This document shows positions 6,303-12,498 of a stretch of 13,466 nt of DNA, piece after piece. The stretch spans positions 1-13,466 of the forward strand of contig CAMBGW010000018.1 in NCBI GenBank assembly GCA_945866245.1. Direction: 5' to 3'. Positions within the stretch are counted from its first letter, which is position 1. Each line of letters starts with the position of its first letter. The stretch is from Verrucomicrobia subdivision 6 bacterium (GTDB lineage: Bacteria; Verrucomicrobiota; Verrucomicrobiia; Methylacidiphilales; Verrucolacustridaceae). Made by a program: the position numbers and the translations under genes. The notes under the pieces were generated by a model. It was not told where the DNA came from and ran no database searches. It was given only the letters and a program-made list of their open reading frames with translations.

Positions 6303-8330
6303 ATGAAGAACGTAAATCTGGTTCTGGCTCTTCACATGCATCAGCCTGTGGGAAATTTTCCCGAGGTGGTGGATCGGATTACGAAGGAGGTGTATCGGCC
6401 GGTTTTGGAGGTGTTAGAAAAGTATCCTGGGGTGGCGGTCAATTTGCATGTGAGCGGTCCGTTGCTGGAGGTTTGGTCGGAGCGGCATGGGGATCTGATC
6501 AAGAAGCTGAAGGATTTGGTGGCGACGGGGCGAGTGGAAATGTTGTCGGGTGGTTTTTACGAGCCTGTGCTGGTGGAGTGGGCGGAGGAGGATCGAGACG
6601 GGCAGTTGGGGAAAATGAATCAGTGGCTGAAGGAGAGGTTAGGAGCGGCGCCGGCGGGGGTTTGGTTGGCGGAGGGAGTTTGGGGGCCGTCTTTATGCGG
6701 GGCGTTTGGCCGTGCGGGATTGAAATATACGTTGGTGGACGGAAGTTTCTTTCAGCAAGGGGGAATTATTCCTGCGAGGATGAATGGGCACTATGTGACC
6801 GATCAGGCGGGAAATCTGTTGTCGGTTCTTCCCACCTGTCCGGATTTAGCGCGGCTGATTCCTCATGCTCCGCTGGATGAGTTATTTGGGCATCTGCGGA
6901 GGATCGCGAACCGGGCGGAGGACATCACCCTGAGCGTAGCGGCCAATTTGGAGAATTGGAGTCAGGTTCCCGGCGGGGTTGCTGGATATTTGGAAAAACT
7001 TTTTGTGAAGCTGGGGGAGTCGGCCAACTGGGTGAACACCCTTACGGGACAGGCGCAGCTGCTACGTCAAAGTGCGAGAGGGCGGGTCTCTTTGCCACCT
7101 GGAACGCCGGCGGAGTTGGGGGGATGGTCCTTGCCTGGGGCAGCGCGAAAAGAGTTTTTCAGGGAGAGGGGGCAGTTGGCGCAGCGGTTTGATGCGGCGA
7201 AGTGGCTTCCCTTCTTTCGGGGGGGATCGTGGGCTTCTTTTCGGGTGCGTTATGAGGAGTTGAATTTGCTCTATCGGAAAAATTTACTACTGGCTCGTCG
7301 GTTGAAGGGGAAAAGCCAATTTCCAGGGGCACGTGGGGTGACGGAGCGGTTGTGGAGGTCCCAATGTTCCACGGCGCAGTGGCATGGGACTCAGGGGGGG
7401 CTTCACCTGCCTCATTTGCGGGGCGCGATTTGGCGGGAGCTGCTGATGGCGGAGGCGGAAATGCGTGCTGGGCAAACGGAGATGGAGGTTGTTCGGGAGG
7501 ATGTGAATGCGGATGGGCAGATTGAGGTGGTGGCAGGGCATCCCGACCTAACGATGCTTTTTGCGCCTCACTTGGGTGGAGCGTGTTTGGAGGTAGGCTT
7601 GCCTGGGTTTGGAAGAAATTTAGCGGATGTTTTGACCAGGCGTGATGAGGGAATGAATGGGGCGAGCGCGGCCCCGACCGACTGGTACGAAAGGAGAATG
7701 TTCCAAGATCACTTTTTTGCGAAGGGAACAACGGTCGACCAGCTCTCGGCGGGGACGTATCCGGAGTTGGGAGATTTTATTCTGCAACCGTTTGAGATCA
7801 CACAGATGCGTCAGACCGGGAGTCGGGTGACCTTAAGTTTGCAAAGAGACGGGGGGTTGTACCGTGTGGGGACGCGGCTGCCCTGTTTGGTGGAGAAAAC
7901 GTATGCCATCGATGCGGCAGAGAGTTTAGTGGAGGTCTCCTACCGAATTACGAATACGGGTCGGTTGCCTTTGGAGGCGGTGTTTGCGACGGAGTTGAAT
8001 TTGAATGTGGGACCGGATCAGTCGGGACGTGGGGTATGGCAATTTGGGGAGAGCAAAAAGTCGGATCGGGATCGTTGGCAGGGGGATGGAGTAACGAGAG
8101 TGGTGGCTGGGTCTCCGGACGGGTTGGAGGTGACGATGTCACCGGAAAATCTGCCTTGGGTAGCAGGGTACCCGCTGCTGGATGCAGAAAAGGGGCCTGA
8201 GGGGCCGATTCGGCAGGGGAACTGTGTGCTTTTCGGGCAGCATCTGGATTTGAAGCCGGGGGAGAAAGCGGAGGGGCGCCTCAAAGTGACCTTTCGCAAG
8301 AAAGAGCCGAAGATTGCTCCAAAGAAGTGA
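6303..8330 (+). CDS. GH57 4-alpha-glucanotransferase-like protein with altered active site
   Basis: A 675-residue protein matching the Thermococcus litoralis 4-alpha-glucanotransferase type (N-terminal GH57 barrel, then DUF1925- and DUF1926-like regions). HMHQP at 11-15 has H11 and H13. GGFYEP (83-88) is motif 2. WLAEGVW (121-127) has the nucleophile equivalent E124. The downstream frame is conserved: WSLPG (275-279), FRGGSW (305-310), WHGTQGGLHLPHLR (360-373), DVLTRRDE (442-449) and FQDHFFAKGTT (467-477). However, the acid/base motif normally read as HDDGEKFG is AANLENWS here (213-220), with N215 in place of the catalytic Asp. The usual CNDAYWHG is CSTAQWHG (355-362), and VDDYHF is VDGSFF (145-150). 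Flanking identity on both sides argues against a frameshift. It may be a pseudoenzyme, or an enzyme with changed chemistry. The start ATG 6303 lies 8 bases after the previous stop with no Shine-Dalgarno. The symbol is left blank because activity is uncertain. Confidence 0.88.
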   Translation: MKNVNLVLALHMHQPVGNFPEVVDRITKEVYRPVLEVLEKYPGVAVNLHVSGPLLEVWSERHGDLIKKLKDLVATGRVEMLSGGFYEPVLVEWAEEDRDGQLGKMNQWLKERLGAAPAGVWLAEGVWGPSLCGAFGRAGLKYTLVDGSFFQQGGIIPARMNGHYVTDQAGNLLSVLPTCPDLARLIPHAPLDELFGHLRRIANRAEDITLSVAANLENWSQVPGGVAGYLEKLFVKLGESANWVNTLTGQAQLLRQSARGRVSLPPGTPAELGGWSLPGAARKEFFRERGQLAQRFDAAKWLPFFRGGSWASFRVRYEELNLLYRKNLLLARRLKGKSQFPGARGVTERLWRSQCSTAQWHGTQGGLHLPHLRGAIWRELLMAEAEMRAGQTEMEVVREDVNADGQIEVVAGHPDLTMLFAPHLGGACLEVGLPGFGRNLADVLTRRDEGMNGASAAPTDWYERRMFQDHFFAKGTTVDQLSAGTYPELGDFILQPFEITQMRQTGSRVTLSLQRDGGLYRVGTRLPCLVEKTYAIDAAESLVEVSYRITNTGRLPLEAVFATELNLNVGPDQSGRGVWQFGESKKSDRDRWQGDGVTRVVAGSPDGLEVTMSPENLPWVAGYPLLDAEKGPEGPIRQGNCVLFGQHLDLKPGEKAEGRLKVTFRKKEPKIAPKK

Positions 8331-8350
8331 CTGTGATAAGTTTACCCACT

Positions 8351-8728
8351 ATGAAATTTGATTGGCTCATGGTGGTTCTGCTTGGTGTGGGCATGGCTTG
8401 GACGGGTTGTACCGTCCCAGGAGATGCGGAAAACGTCACGACGACCTATGGAGACACCACGACCCCCGCCGCGAGTCAACCTGCGGAGGAAAGCAGCAAG
8501 CCTCAGGCCGCGGCGAGCGACGAAAAGAAGCCGTGGTCTCCGCCCGATACGGCAGAAAAAAGTAGCCCCACCAAGGCGAGCTATCCCAAAGGGGAAAAGG
8601 TTTCTGGAAAGACGGGGATGGTGCGGAGTCCTTACGCTCCTTATGCGGGGTTGGTGGATGTGAAGGGATTTGCTCCTGGTACGGAAGTGAAGTGCCCTTA
8701 TACGGGCAAAATTTTCCTCGTTCCCTAA
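8351..8728 (+). CDS. Small putative lipoprotein with conserved C-terminal tail
   Basis: Function unknown. From ATG 8351 the protein has 125 residues. It has a basic-start hydrophobic signal (MKFDWLMVVLLGVGMAWTGC) ending in WTGC, a lipobox with an unusual Trp at -3, so C20 would be lipidated. Residues 30-85 are a Thr/Ser/Pro/Ala/Lys-rich, probably disordered linker. The last 36 residues form a compact conserved-looking unit, with SPYAPYAGLVDVKGF at 93-107 and KCPYTGKIFLVP at 114-125. I recall similar tails on small lipoproteins of Verrucomicrobiota, but could not search. An alternative start is GTG 8327, which overlaps the GH57 stop as GTGA and would add 8 residues. I prefer 8351 for its typical MK signal start. 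It probably faces the periplasm or outer membrane, so a direct role in glycogen metabolism is unlikely despite co-directional placement. Confidence 0.75.
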   Translation: MKFDWLMVVLLGVGMAWTGCTVPGDAENVTTTYGDTTTPAASQPAEESSKPQAAASDEKKPWSPPDTAEKSSPTKASYPKGEKVSGKTGMVRSPYAPYAGLVDVKGFAPGTEVKCPYTGKIFLVP

Positions 8729-8747
8729 GGCTCTTAAGCGGGGACGA
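8718..8747 (+). other. Stem-loop on the lipoprotein stop codon
   Basis: TCGTTCCC (8718-8725) pairs over 8 positions, including one U-G wobble, with GGGGACGA (8740-8747). Inside, TAAG (8726-8729) pairs with CTTA (8733-8736) around a GCT loop, leaving a 3-base AGC bulge on one side. The stop codon is in the inner stem. No U-tract follows, so it is not a standard intrinsic terminator. It may be an attenuator, a 3'-end processing or stability element, or a structure hiding the GGGGA upstream of the Lrp gene. Confidence 0.45.
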
Positions 8748-8761
8748 ACTTGAGTCCGGCC

Positions 8762-9241
8762 ATGGATCCCCTTTTACAAATTCTGAAAGAGAGAGGTCGT
8801 CTGTCGACGGCTGAGCTGGCCAAATTGACGGGTCAGACCGAGGCGCAGGTGGAGAAGACACTGAAGCGTTATGAGACCGATCGGGTGATTTTGGGGTACC
8901 AAGCGATTCTCGATTCGGACAAAACGGGGCATGGCGGAGTGCGAGCGGTGATTGAGGTGAAAATTACGCCAGAGCGGGACGGCGGATTTGATCGGATCGC
9001 GGCTCGGGTGGCCCGATATCCGGAAGTGGTATCCTGCCAACTGATGAGTGGGGGTTATGACCTGCTGATTGTGGTGGAGGGTTCCGATTTGAAGCGTGTG
9101 GCGGGATTCGTGGCAGAAAAACTTTCTACGATCCAAGGAGTGATCTCAACGGCAACCCATTTTCAGTTGAAGACGTACAAGGAGGCGGGGGTACTGTTCC
9201 TGCAGGATGACCCAGCGGAGCGGCTCTCGGTTTCTCCGTGA
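8762..9241 (+). CDS. Lrp/AsnC family transcriptional regulator
   Basis: DNA-binding regulator of the feast/famine family, which usually senses an amino acid or related metabolite. The 159 residues split into an N-terminal helix-turn-helix (about 13-46, GRLSTAELAKLTGQ onward, then VILGYQAILD) and a C-terminal RAM/ACT-like ligand and oligomerisation domain (about 60-140). The latter contains the typical GGYDLLIVVEG (97-107). The length fits the family. ATG 8762 is chosen; TTG 8750 is in frame and has a GGGGA at 8740-8744 at a plausible distance, adding 4 residues. The stop overlaps the aminotransferase start (GTGA, 9238-9241), so the two are almost certainly co-translated. The regulator probably controls this operon and responds to a substrate or product of the aminotransferase; that is inference. 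Confidence 0.9.
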   Translation: MDPLLQILKERGRLSTAELAKLTGQTEAQVEKTLKRYETDRVILGYQAILDSDKTGHGGVRAVIEVKITPERDGGFDRIAARVARYPEVVSCQLMSGGYDLLIVVEGSDLKRVAGFVAEKLSTIQGVISTATHFQLKTYKEAGVLFLQDDPAERLSVSP

Positions 9242-10434
9242 AAAGTGCGGGGGATTTCCTCGCGGATCATGTCAAAGGGATTCCAAGATCCGGAATCCGT
9301 GATTTTTTTGAAATCGTACAGAAGCGTGGGGATGTCATTTCGTTGGGAATTGGGGAGCCAGATGTCTCGGCCCCTTGGGCGGTACGGGAAGCGGCCATCT
9401 ACTCCTTGGAGCATGGTCGGACGGGGTACACATCGAACTCGGGGAGCCTGAAATTACGCAATGAGATTTCTGGCTACGTAGAAAAAGTTTTTGGTCAGCG
9501 CTACCAGGCGGAGAGTGAAATCTTAGTTACGGTGGGGGTGAGTGAAGCGATCGACCTTGCGCTTCGGGCGGTTTTGAATCCTGGGGAGACGGTTTTGTAT
9601 CATGAGCCGTGTTATGTGTCGTATGCACCATCGATCACCTTGGCGCATGCGAAGGGGAAAGGAATTCAGACCCATGCCGCCAACGGGTTTCGATTGGATG
9701 CAAAAGCGGTAGCGGATGCCGCCCAGGGAGCCAAGGTTCTGCTTTTAAACTTCCCGACGAACCCAACGGGGGCGGTTTTGAAGGGGAAAGAGCTCGATGC
9801 GCTGGCGAAGGTATGCGTGGAAAAGAATCTTCTGGTGATCAGCGATGAGATTTATGCGGAGCTGAGTTATGAGGGGAGCCACGAGTCGATCGTGACGCGG
9901 CCTGGAATGCGGGAGAGAACAATTCTTCTGCACGGGCTGAGCAAAGCCTTTGCCATGACTGGATTTCGGATCGGATACGCCTGTGCGCCGGCTCCCTTGA
10001 TCGAAGCCATGATGAAGATCCACCAGTATGCGATCTTGTGCGCTTCGACCTTGAGCCAAGAGGCAGCGGTCGAGGCGTTGAAAGGGGCGGAGGTGACGAC
10101 TGGGGAAGCAAGAGAGAGTTATCGAATTCGGAGGGATTTTCTGAAGAGGAAAATGGAGGAGGCAGGGTTGCAACCGACTCAGCCCGCGGGGGCTTTTTAT
10201 CTTTTTGTGGACATCCGGAGCACCGGATTGACCTCGAGGGAGTTTGCCTTGCAGTTGTTGGAGGAGGAGAAGGTGGCGGTGGTGCCGGGGGAAGCTTTCG
10301 GGCCGGGAGGGCAGGGTTTTGTGCGATGCAGCTATGCGACATCTTTGGATCGGATTGAAGTAGCGGCGGAACGAATTGTACGATTTGCTAAAAAATTTGG
10401 CAAAGCTTCGCCTCGTTTGGCGGTGGTGAGGTAA
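9238..10434 (+). CDS. Class I/II (fold type I) PLP-dependent aminotransferase
   Basis: Moves an amino group between an amino acid and a 2-oxo acid, using pyridoxal phosphate, in the cytoplasm. The 398 residues have the full set of subgroup I-gamma features: SLGIGEPD (35-42), YTSNSGSLKLR (64-74), NFPTNPTG (171-178), SDEIYAEL (202-209), the PLP lysine K236 in HGLSKAFAMTGFRIGY (232-247), and the carboxylate-binding arginine R363 in FVRCSYAT. The start is GTG 9238, inside the regulator's stop, which leaves MKSAGDF as the N-terminus. No good Shine-Dalgarno is at standard distance, so re-initiation is likely. Substrate could be aspartate, alanine, aromatic or another amino acid and cannot be assigned. 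The gap to the next gene is 7 bases. Confidence 0.92.
   Translation: MKSAGDFLADHVKGIPRSGIRDFFEIVQKRGDVISLGIGEPDVSAPWAVREAAIYSLEHGRTGYTSNSGSLKLRNEISGYVEKVFGQRYQAESEILVTVGVSEAIDLALRAVLNPGETVLYHEPCYVSYAPSITLAHAKGKGIQTHAANGFRLDAKAVADAAQGAKVLLLNFPTNPTGAVLKGKELDALAKVCVEKNLLVISDEIYAELSYEGSHESIVTRPGMRERTILLHGLSKAFAMTGFRIGYACAPAPLIEAMMKIHQYAILCASTLSQEAAVEALKGAEVTTGEARESYRIRRDFLKRKMEEAGLQPTQPAGAFYLFVDIRSTGLTSREFALQLLEEEKVAVVPGEAFGPGGQGFVRCSYATSLDRIEVAAERIVRFAKKFGKASPRLAVVR
10426..10431 (+). promoter_or_regulatory. Ribosome binding site supporting a TTG start
   Basis: GTGAGG lies at the end of the aminotransferase gene, 10 bases before TTG 10442. No ATG or GTG is in frame near the FAD-binding motif, so TTG is the likely start. 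Confidence 0.5.
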
Positions 10435-10441
10435 TCCGGCT

Positions 10442-12028
10442 TTGCCTTACGATGTCGTTGTGGTGGGTGCGGGTCACAATGGGCTGATCTGCGCCTGTTA
10501 TCTCGCCAAGGCGGGTTTGAAGGTGGGGGTGGTAGAAAAGAGGGATATGCCTGGGGGTGCCGTCTGCACGCGGGATGATCTGGTGCCGGGATTTCGGTTT
10601 GATGTGGGTTCCTCGGTTCACATTATGATTCATCTGACTCCGGTATTGGCGGAGTTGGATTTAGCCAGAGAAGGGTTGGAGTACATTGAGATGGATCCGT
10701 GGGCCTACTACCCCGTTGAGGGGACGGGTCGTGGAATTTCCTTTTATCGGTCGGTAGAAAAAACTTGTGAGAGTATCGCGGCCTTCAGTCCTCGGGACGC
10801 GGAGGCGTACCGGAAGTATGTGGAGAGGTGGTCGGAATTAAATGAAGGGGTATTTGAAACCTTTTTAGCGCCGCCCTCACCGGGGCGACTTTTTGGGACG
10901 ATTTTAAAAAGGAACCTGTTCCGACCCAAATCGCGGCGGTTGTGGTCGAGCTTAGATACGGCGAGGCAGCTGATGGCACCGTATGGGGATGTGATTCACG
11001 AGACGTTTGAAAATGAGCATTTGCGGACGGCGATGCTTTGGCTTTCAGCGCAAAGTGGGCCTGCGCCAGCGGAGGTCGCGAGTGGGGATATGTTTGGTTG
11101 GAATGCGATGATTCACAAAGGGGGGGCCAAGCGGGCGAAGGGTGGGAGTGGGGCGTTAGCCACGGCGCTGGTGAAGTGTTTGCAGAGGCACGGCGGGGAG
11201 ATTTTTTTGGGGCAAGGGGTGAAGGAGGTGCGCAAGGTGGGGAAAGGATGGGAGGTGGAGTCGGAAGATCGGGTTCTGCAGACGGAGAAAGTGGTCGCAG
11301 CGTGTCATTTAAAAACATTTTTCTGCCAGCTGTTGAAGGATGGGCCGACGGAGTTGTCTGGGCGGATGGAGAAGGCGAGAATTGGAAATGGATTTGGCAT
11401 GGTGGTGCGGCACGCGGTGGAGGAGTTGCCGATTTATTCGGGGAGGGCAGAGAGTGGGTCGACGCCACGGGAGTATCATTCGGGCATGCAGTTGATTTGC
11501 AGAAATCGGGCGATGTTGGAGGATGGGTATCGGGATTATCTGGGGTATCGCCCTCCAGAGAAGCCGAGTGTGGTGGCGATGACATTTTCTGCGATCGACC
11601 CGACGTTAGCTCCGAAGGGAAAGCACACTTTGTTTACGTGGGCGCAGTATCACAGCTACGAGTTACGGAATGGGGAGACGTGGGATGGAATTCGGGAGCG
11701 AGAGGCGGACAAGCTGTATGAACTGGTTTGCGAGTACGCCCCGAATATGCGGGGGAAGATGATGGCAAGGTATATCCAGACCCCATTGGACTTGGAACGG
11801 GATTTGGGATTGTTGAGGGGGAACGTGATGCATTTTGAGATGAGCTTGGACCAGATGTTCATGTTCCGGCCACTGCCCGAGATTTCGTGTTATCGGGCTC
11901 CGATGAGGAATTTGTACCTGACGGGGGCGAGCACCCATCCAGGAGGAGGGGTTTTTGGGGCAAGTGGAAGGAATACGGCCAAGGTGATCCTGGGTTGGCG
12001 GGGGCTTGGAGGAAGGGGTAAGATCTAA
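10442..12028 (+). CDS. FAD-dependent oxidoreductase, phytoene desaturase / PYROXD2-like
   Basis: A 528-residue flavoprotein of the amine oxidase / CrtI-like group. The N-terminal Rossmann motif VVVVGAGHNGL (5-15) binds the FAD ADP moiety, with E32 at the end of strand 2 (VVEKRDMPGGA, 31-40 region) for the ribose. The C-terminal signature YLTGASTHPGGGVFGASGRN (492-511) is the FAD-binding motif seen in PYROXD2 and carotenoid desaturases. Length and motifs fit PYROXD2-like bacterial proteins, whose substrates are mostly unknown. No other carotenoid gene (crtB, crtE) is in the window, so true phytoene desaturation is not supported. The TTG start puts the Rossmann strand at residue 3. It lies 7 bases after the aminotransferase and 2 bases before the ACT gene, suggesting a shared transcript and perhaps a shared amino-acid-related pathway (inference). 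Confidence 0.88.
   Translation: MPYDVVVVGAGHNGLICACYLAKAGLKVGVVEKRDMPGGAVCTRDDLVPGFRFDVGSSVHIMIHLTPVLAELDLAREGLEYIEMDPWAYYPVEGTGRGISFYRSVEKTCESIAAFSPRDAEAYRKYVERWSELNEGVFETFLAPPSPGRLFGTILKRNLFRPKSRRLWSSLDTARQLMAPYGDVIHETFENEHLRTAMLWLSAQSGPAPAEVASGDMFGWNAMIHKGGAKRAKGGSGALATALVKCLQRHGGEIFLGQGVKEVRKVGKGWEVESEDRVLQTEKVVAACHLKTFFCQLLKDGPTELSGRMEKARIGNGFGMVVRHAVEELPIYSGRAESGSTPREYHSGMQLICRNRAMLEDGYRDYLGYRPPEKPSVVAMTFSAIDPTLAPKGKHTLFTWAQYHSYELRNGETWDGIREREADKLYELVCEYAPNMRGKMMARYIQTPLDLERDLGLLRGNVMHFEMSLDQMFMFRPLPEISCYRAPMRNLYLTGASTHPGGGVFGASGRNTAKVILGWRGLGGRGKI
11120..11153 (+). other. Five-run G-quadruplex-prone stretch
   Basis: Five G-runs (11120-11126, 11133-11135, 11140-11142, 11144-11146, 11150-11153) with loops of 6, 4, 1 and 3 bases lie on the coding strand of the FAD oxidoreductase gene. 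They encode a Gly/Lys-rich turn. Folding is not shown. Confidence 0.4.
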
Positions 12029-12030
12029 CC

Positions 12031-12486
12031 ATGGCTGTGGCGACACAAAAAACGCAGGCGGACCCGGTTCGCCAGTTTTCTATCTTCCTGGCAAATAAAG
12101 CGGGGAGGTTGTTGGAGTTGATTCGAATTTTGCACAGCCGCCAAGTCCACGTGGTCGCGCTGACCATTTTGGACACGACCGACAGTTCGATTGTCAGGAT
12201 GGTGGTGGATGATCCGGATCAAGCGCGGGCGATTTTTCATGAGCAGGCAGTGGCTCATACAGAATCGTCGGTGGTGGCAGTGGAGTTAGGGGCGGCGACG
12301 GAGCTGCCCAAGGTGCTGTCTTCGCTTTTGGAGGCGGAGATTAATATATTAACCACCTATGCTTTTTTGGTCCGGCCTGAGGCGCGGCCCGCGCTCTGCT
12401 TGAATTTGGATGACAACGAGCTGGGGGCTCAAGTTTTAGCGCGAGGTGGGTTTAAGCTTTTGGGACAAGGTGATATCTCTCGATAG
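12031..12486 (+). CDS. Tandem ACT-domain protein
   Basis: A 151-residue stand-alone protein with two ACT-like small-molecule-binding domains and no catalytic or DNA-binding domain. The first runs from about residue 14 to 83 (RQFSIFLANKAGRLLELIRI, with the ACT-typical N/G-R-L turn, and IVRMVVDD at 54-61). The second runs from about 84 to 150 (LPKVLSSLLEAEINILTTYA, then PALCLNLDD at 120-128). Such proteins usually bind amino acids and regulate a partner. The start ATG 12031 is 2 bases after the oxidoreductase stop, with AAGGGG at 12013-12018 upstream (12-base spacing, a little long). Position after an Lrp regulator and an aminotransferase suggests amino-acid sensing in the same operon. The partner is unknown; no ACT-regulated enzyme lacking its own ACT domain is apparent here. 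Confidence 0.85.
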   Translation: MAVATQKTQADPVRQFSIFLANKAGRLLELIRILHSRQVHVVALTILDTTDSSIVRMVVDDPDQARAIFHEQAVAHTESSVVAVELGAATELPKVLSSLLEAEINILTTYAFLVRPEARPALCLNLDDNELGAQVLARGGFKLLGQGDISR

Positions 12487-12498
12487 CAGAGCGAGCGA

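Noticed and set aside
6939..6962. A local frameshift or sequencing error explaining the lost GH57 acid/base motif.
   Set aside because: Residues on both sides align in the same frame with glucanotransferase signatures, and the replaced segment keeps the same length including E217, P223 and G224.
8312..8340. Possible promoter before the lipoprotein gene (TTGCTC at 8314-8319, TGTGATAAG at 8332-8340).
   Set aside because: Only partial matches to both boxes and a 15-base spacing; too weak to report as a feature.
10785..11585. Minus-strand open frame of 266 codons, rich in Pro, Ser and Thr.
   Set aside because: It is antisense to the FAD oxidoreductase, whose terminal signatures are intact on the plus strand. 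Proline/serine richness is the expected mirror of a G-rich coding strand.
10442..12028. Carotenoid biosynthesis gene crtI.
   Set aside because: The motifs are shared by the whole CrtI/PYROXD2 group, and no other carotenoid gene is in the window.
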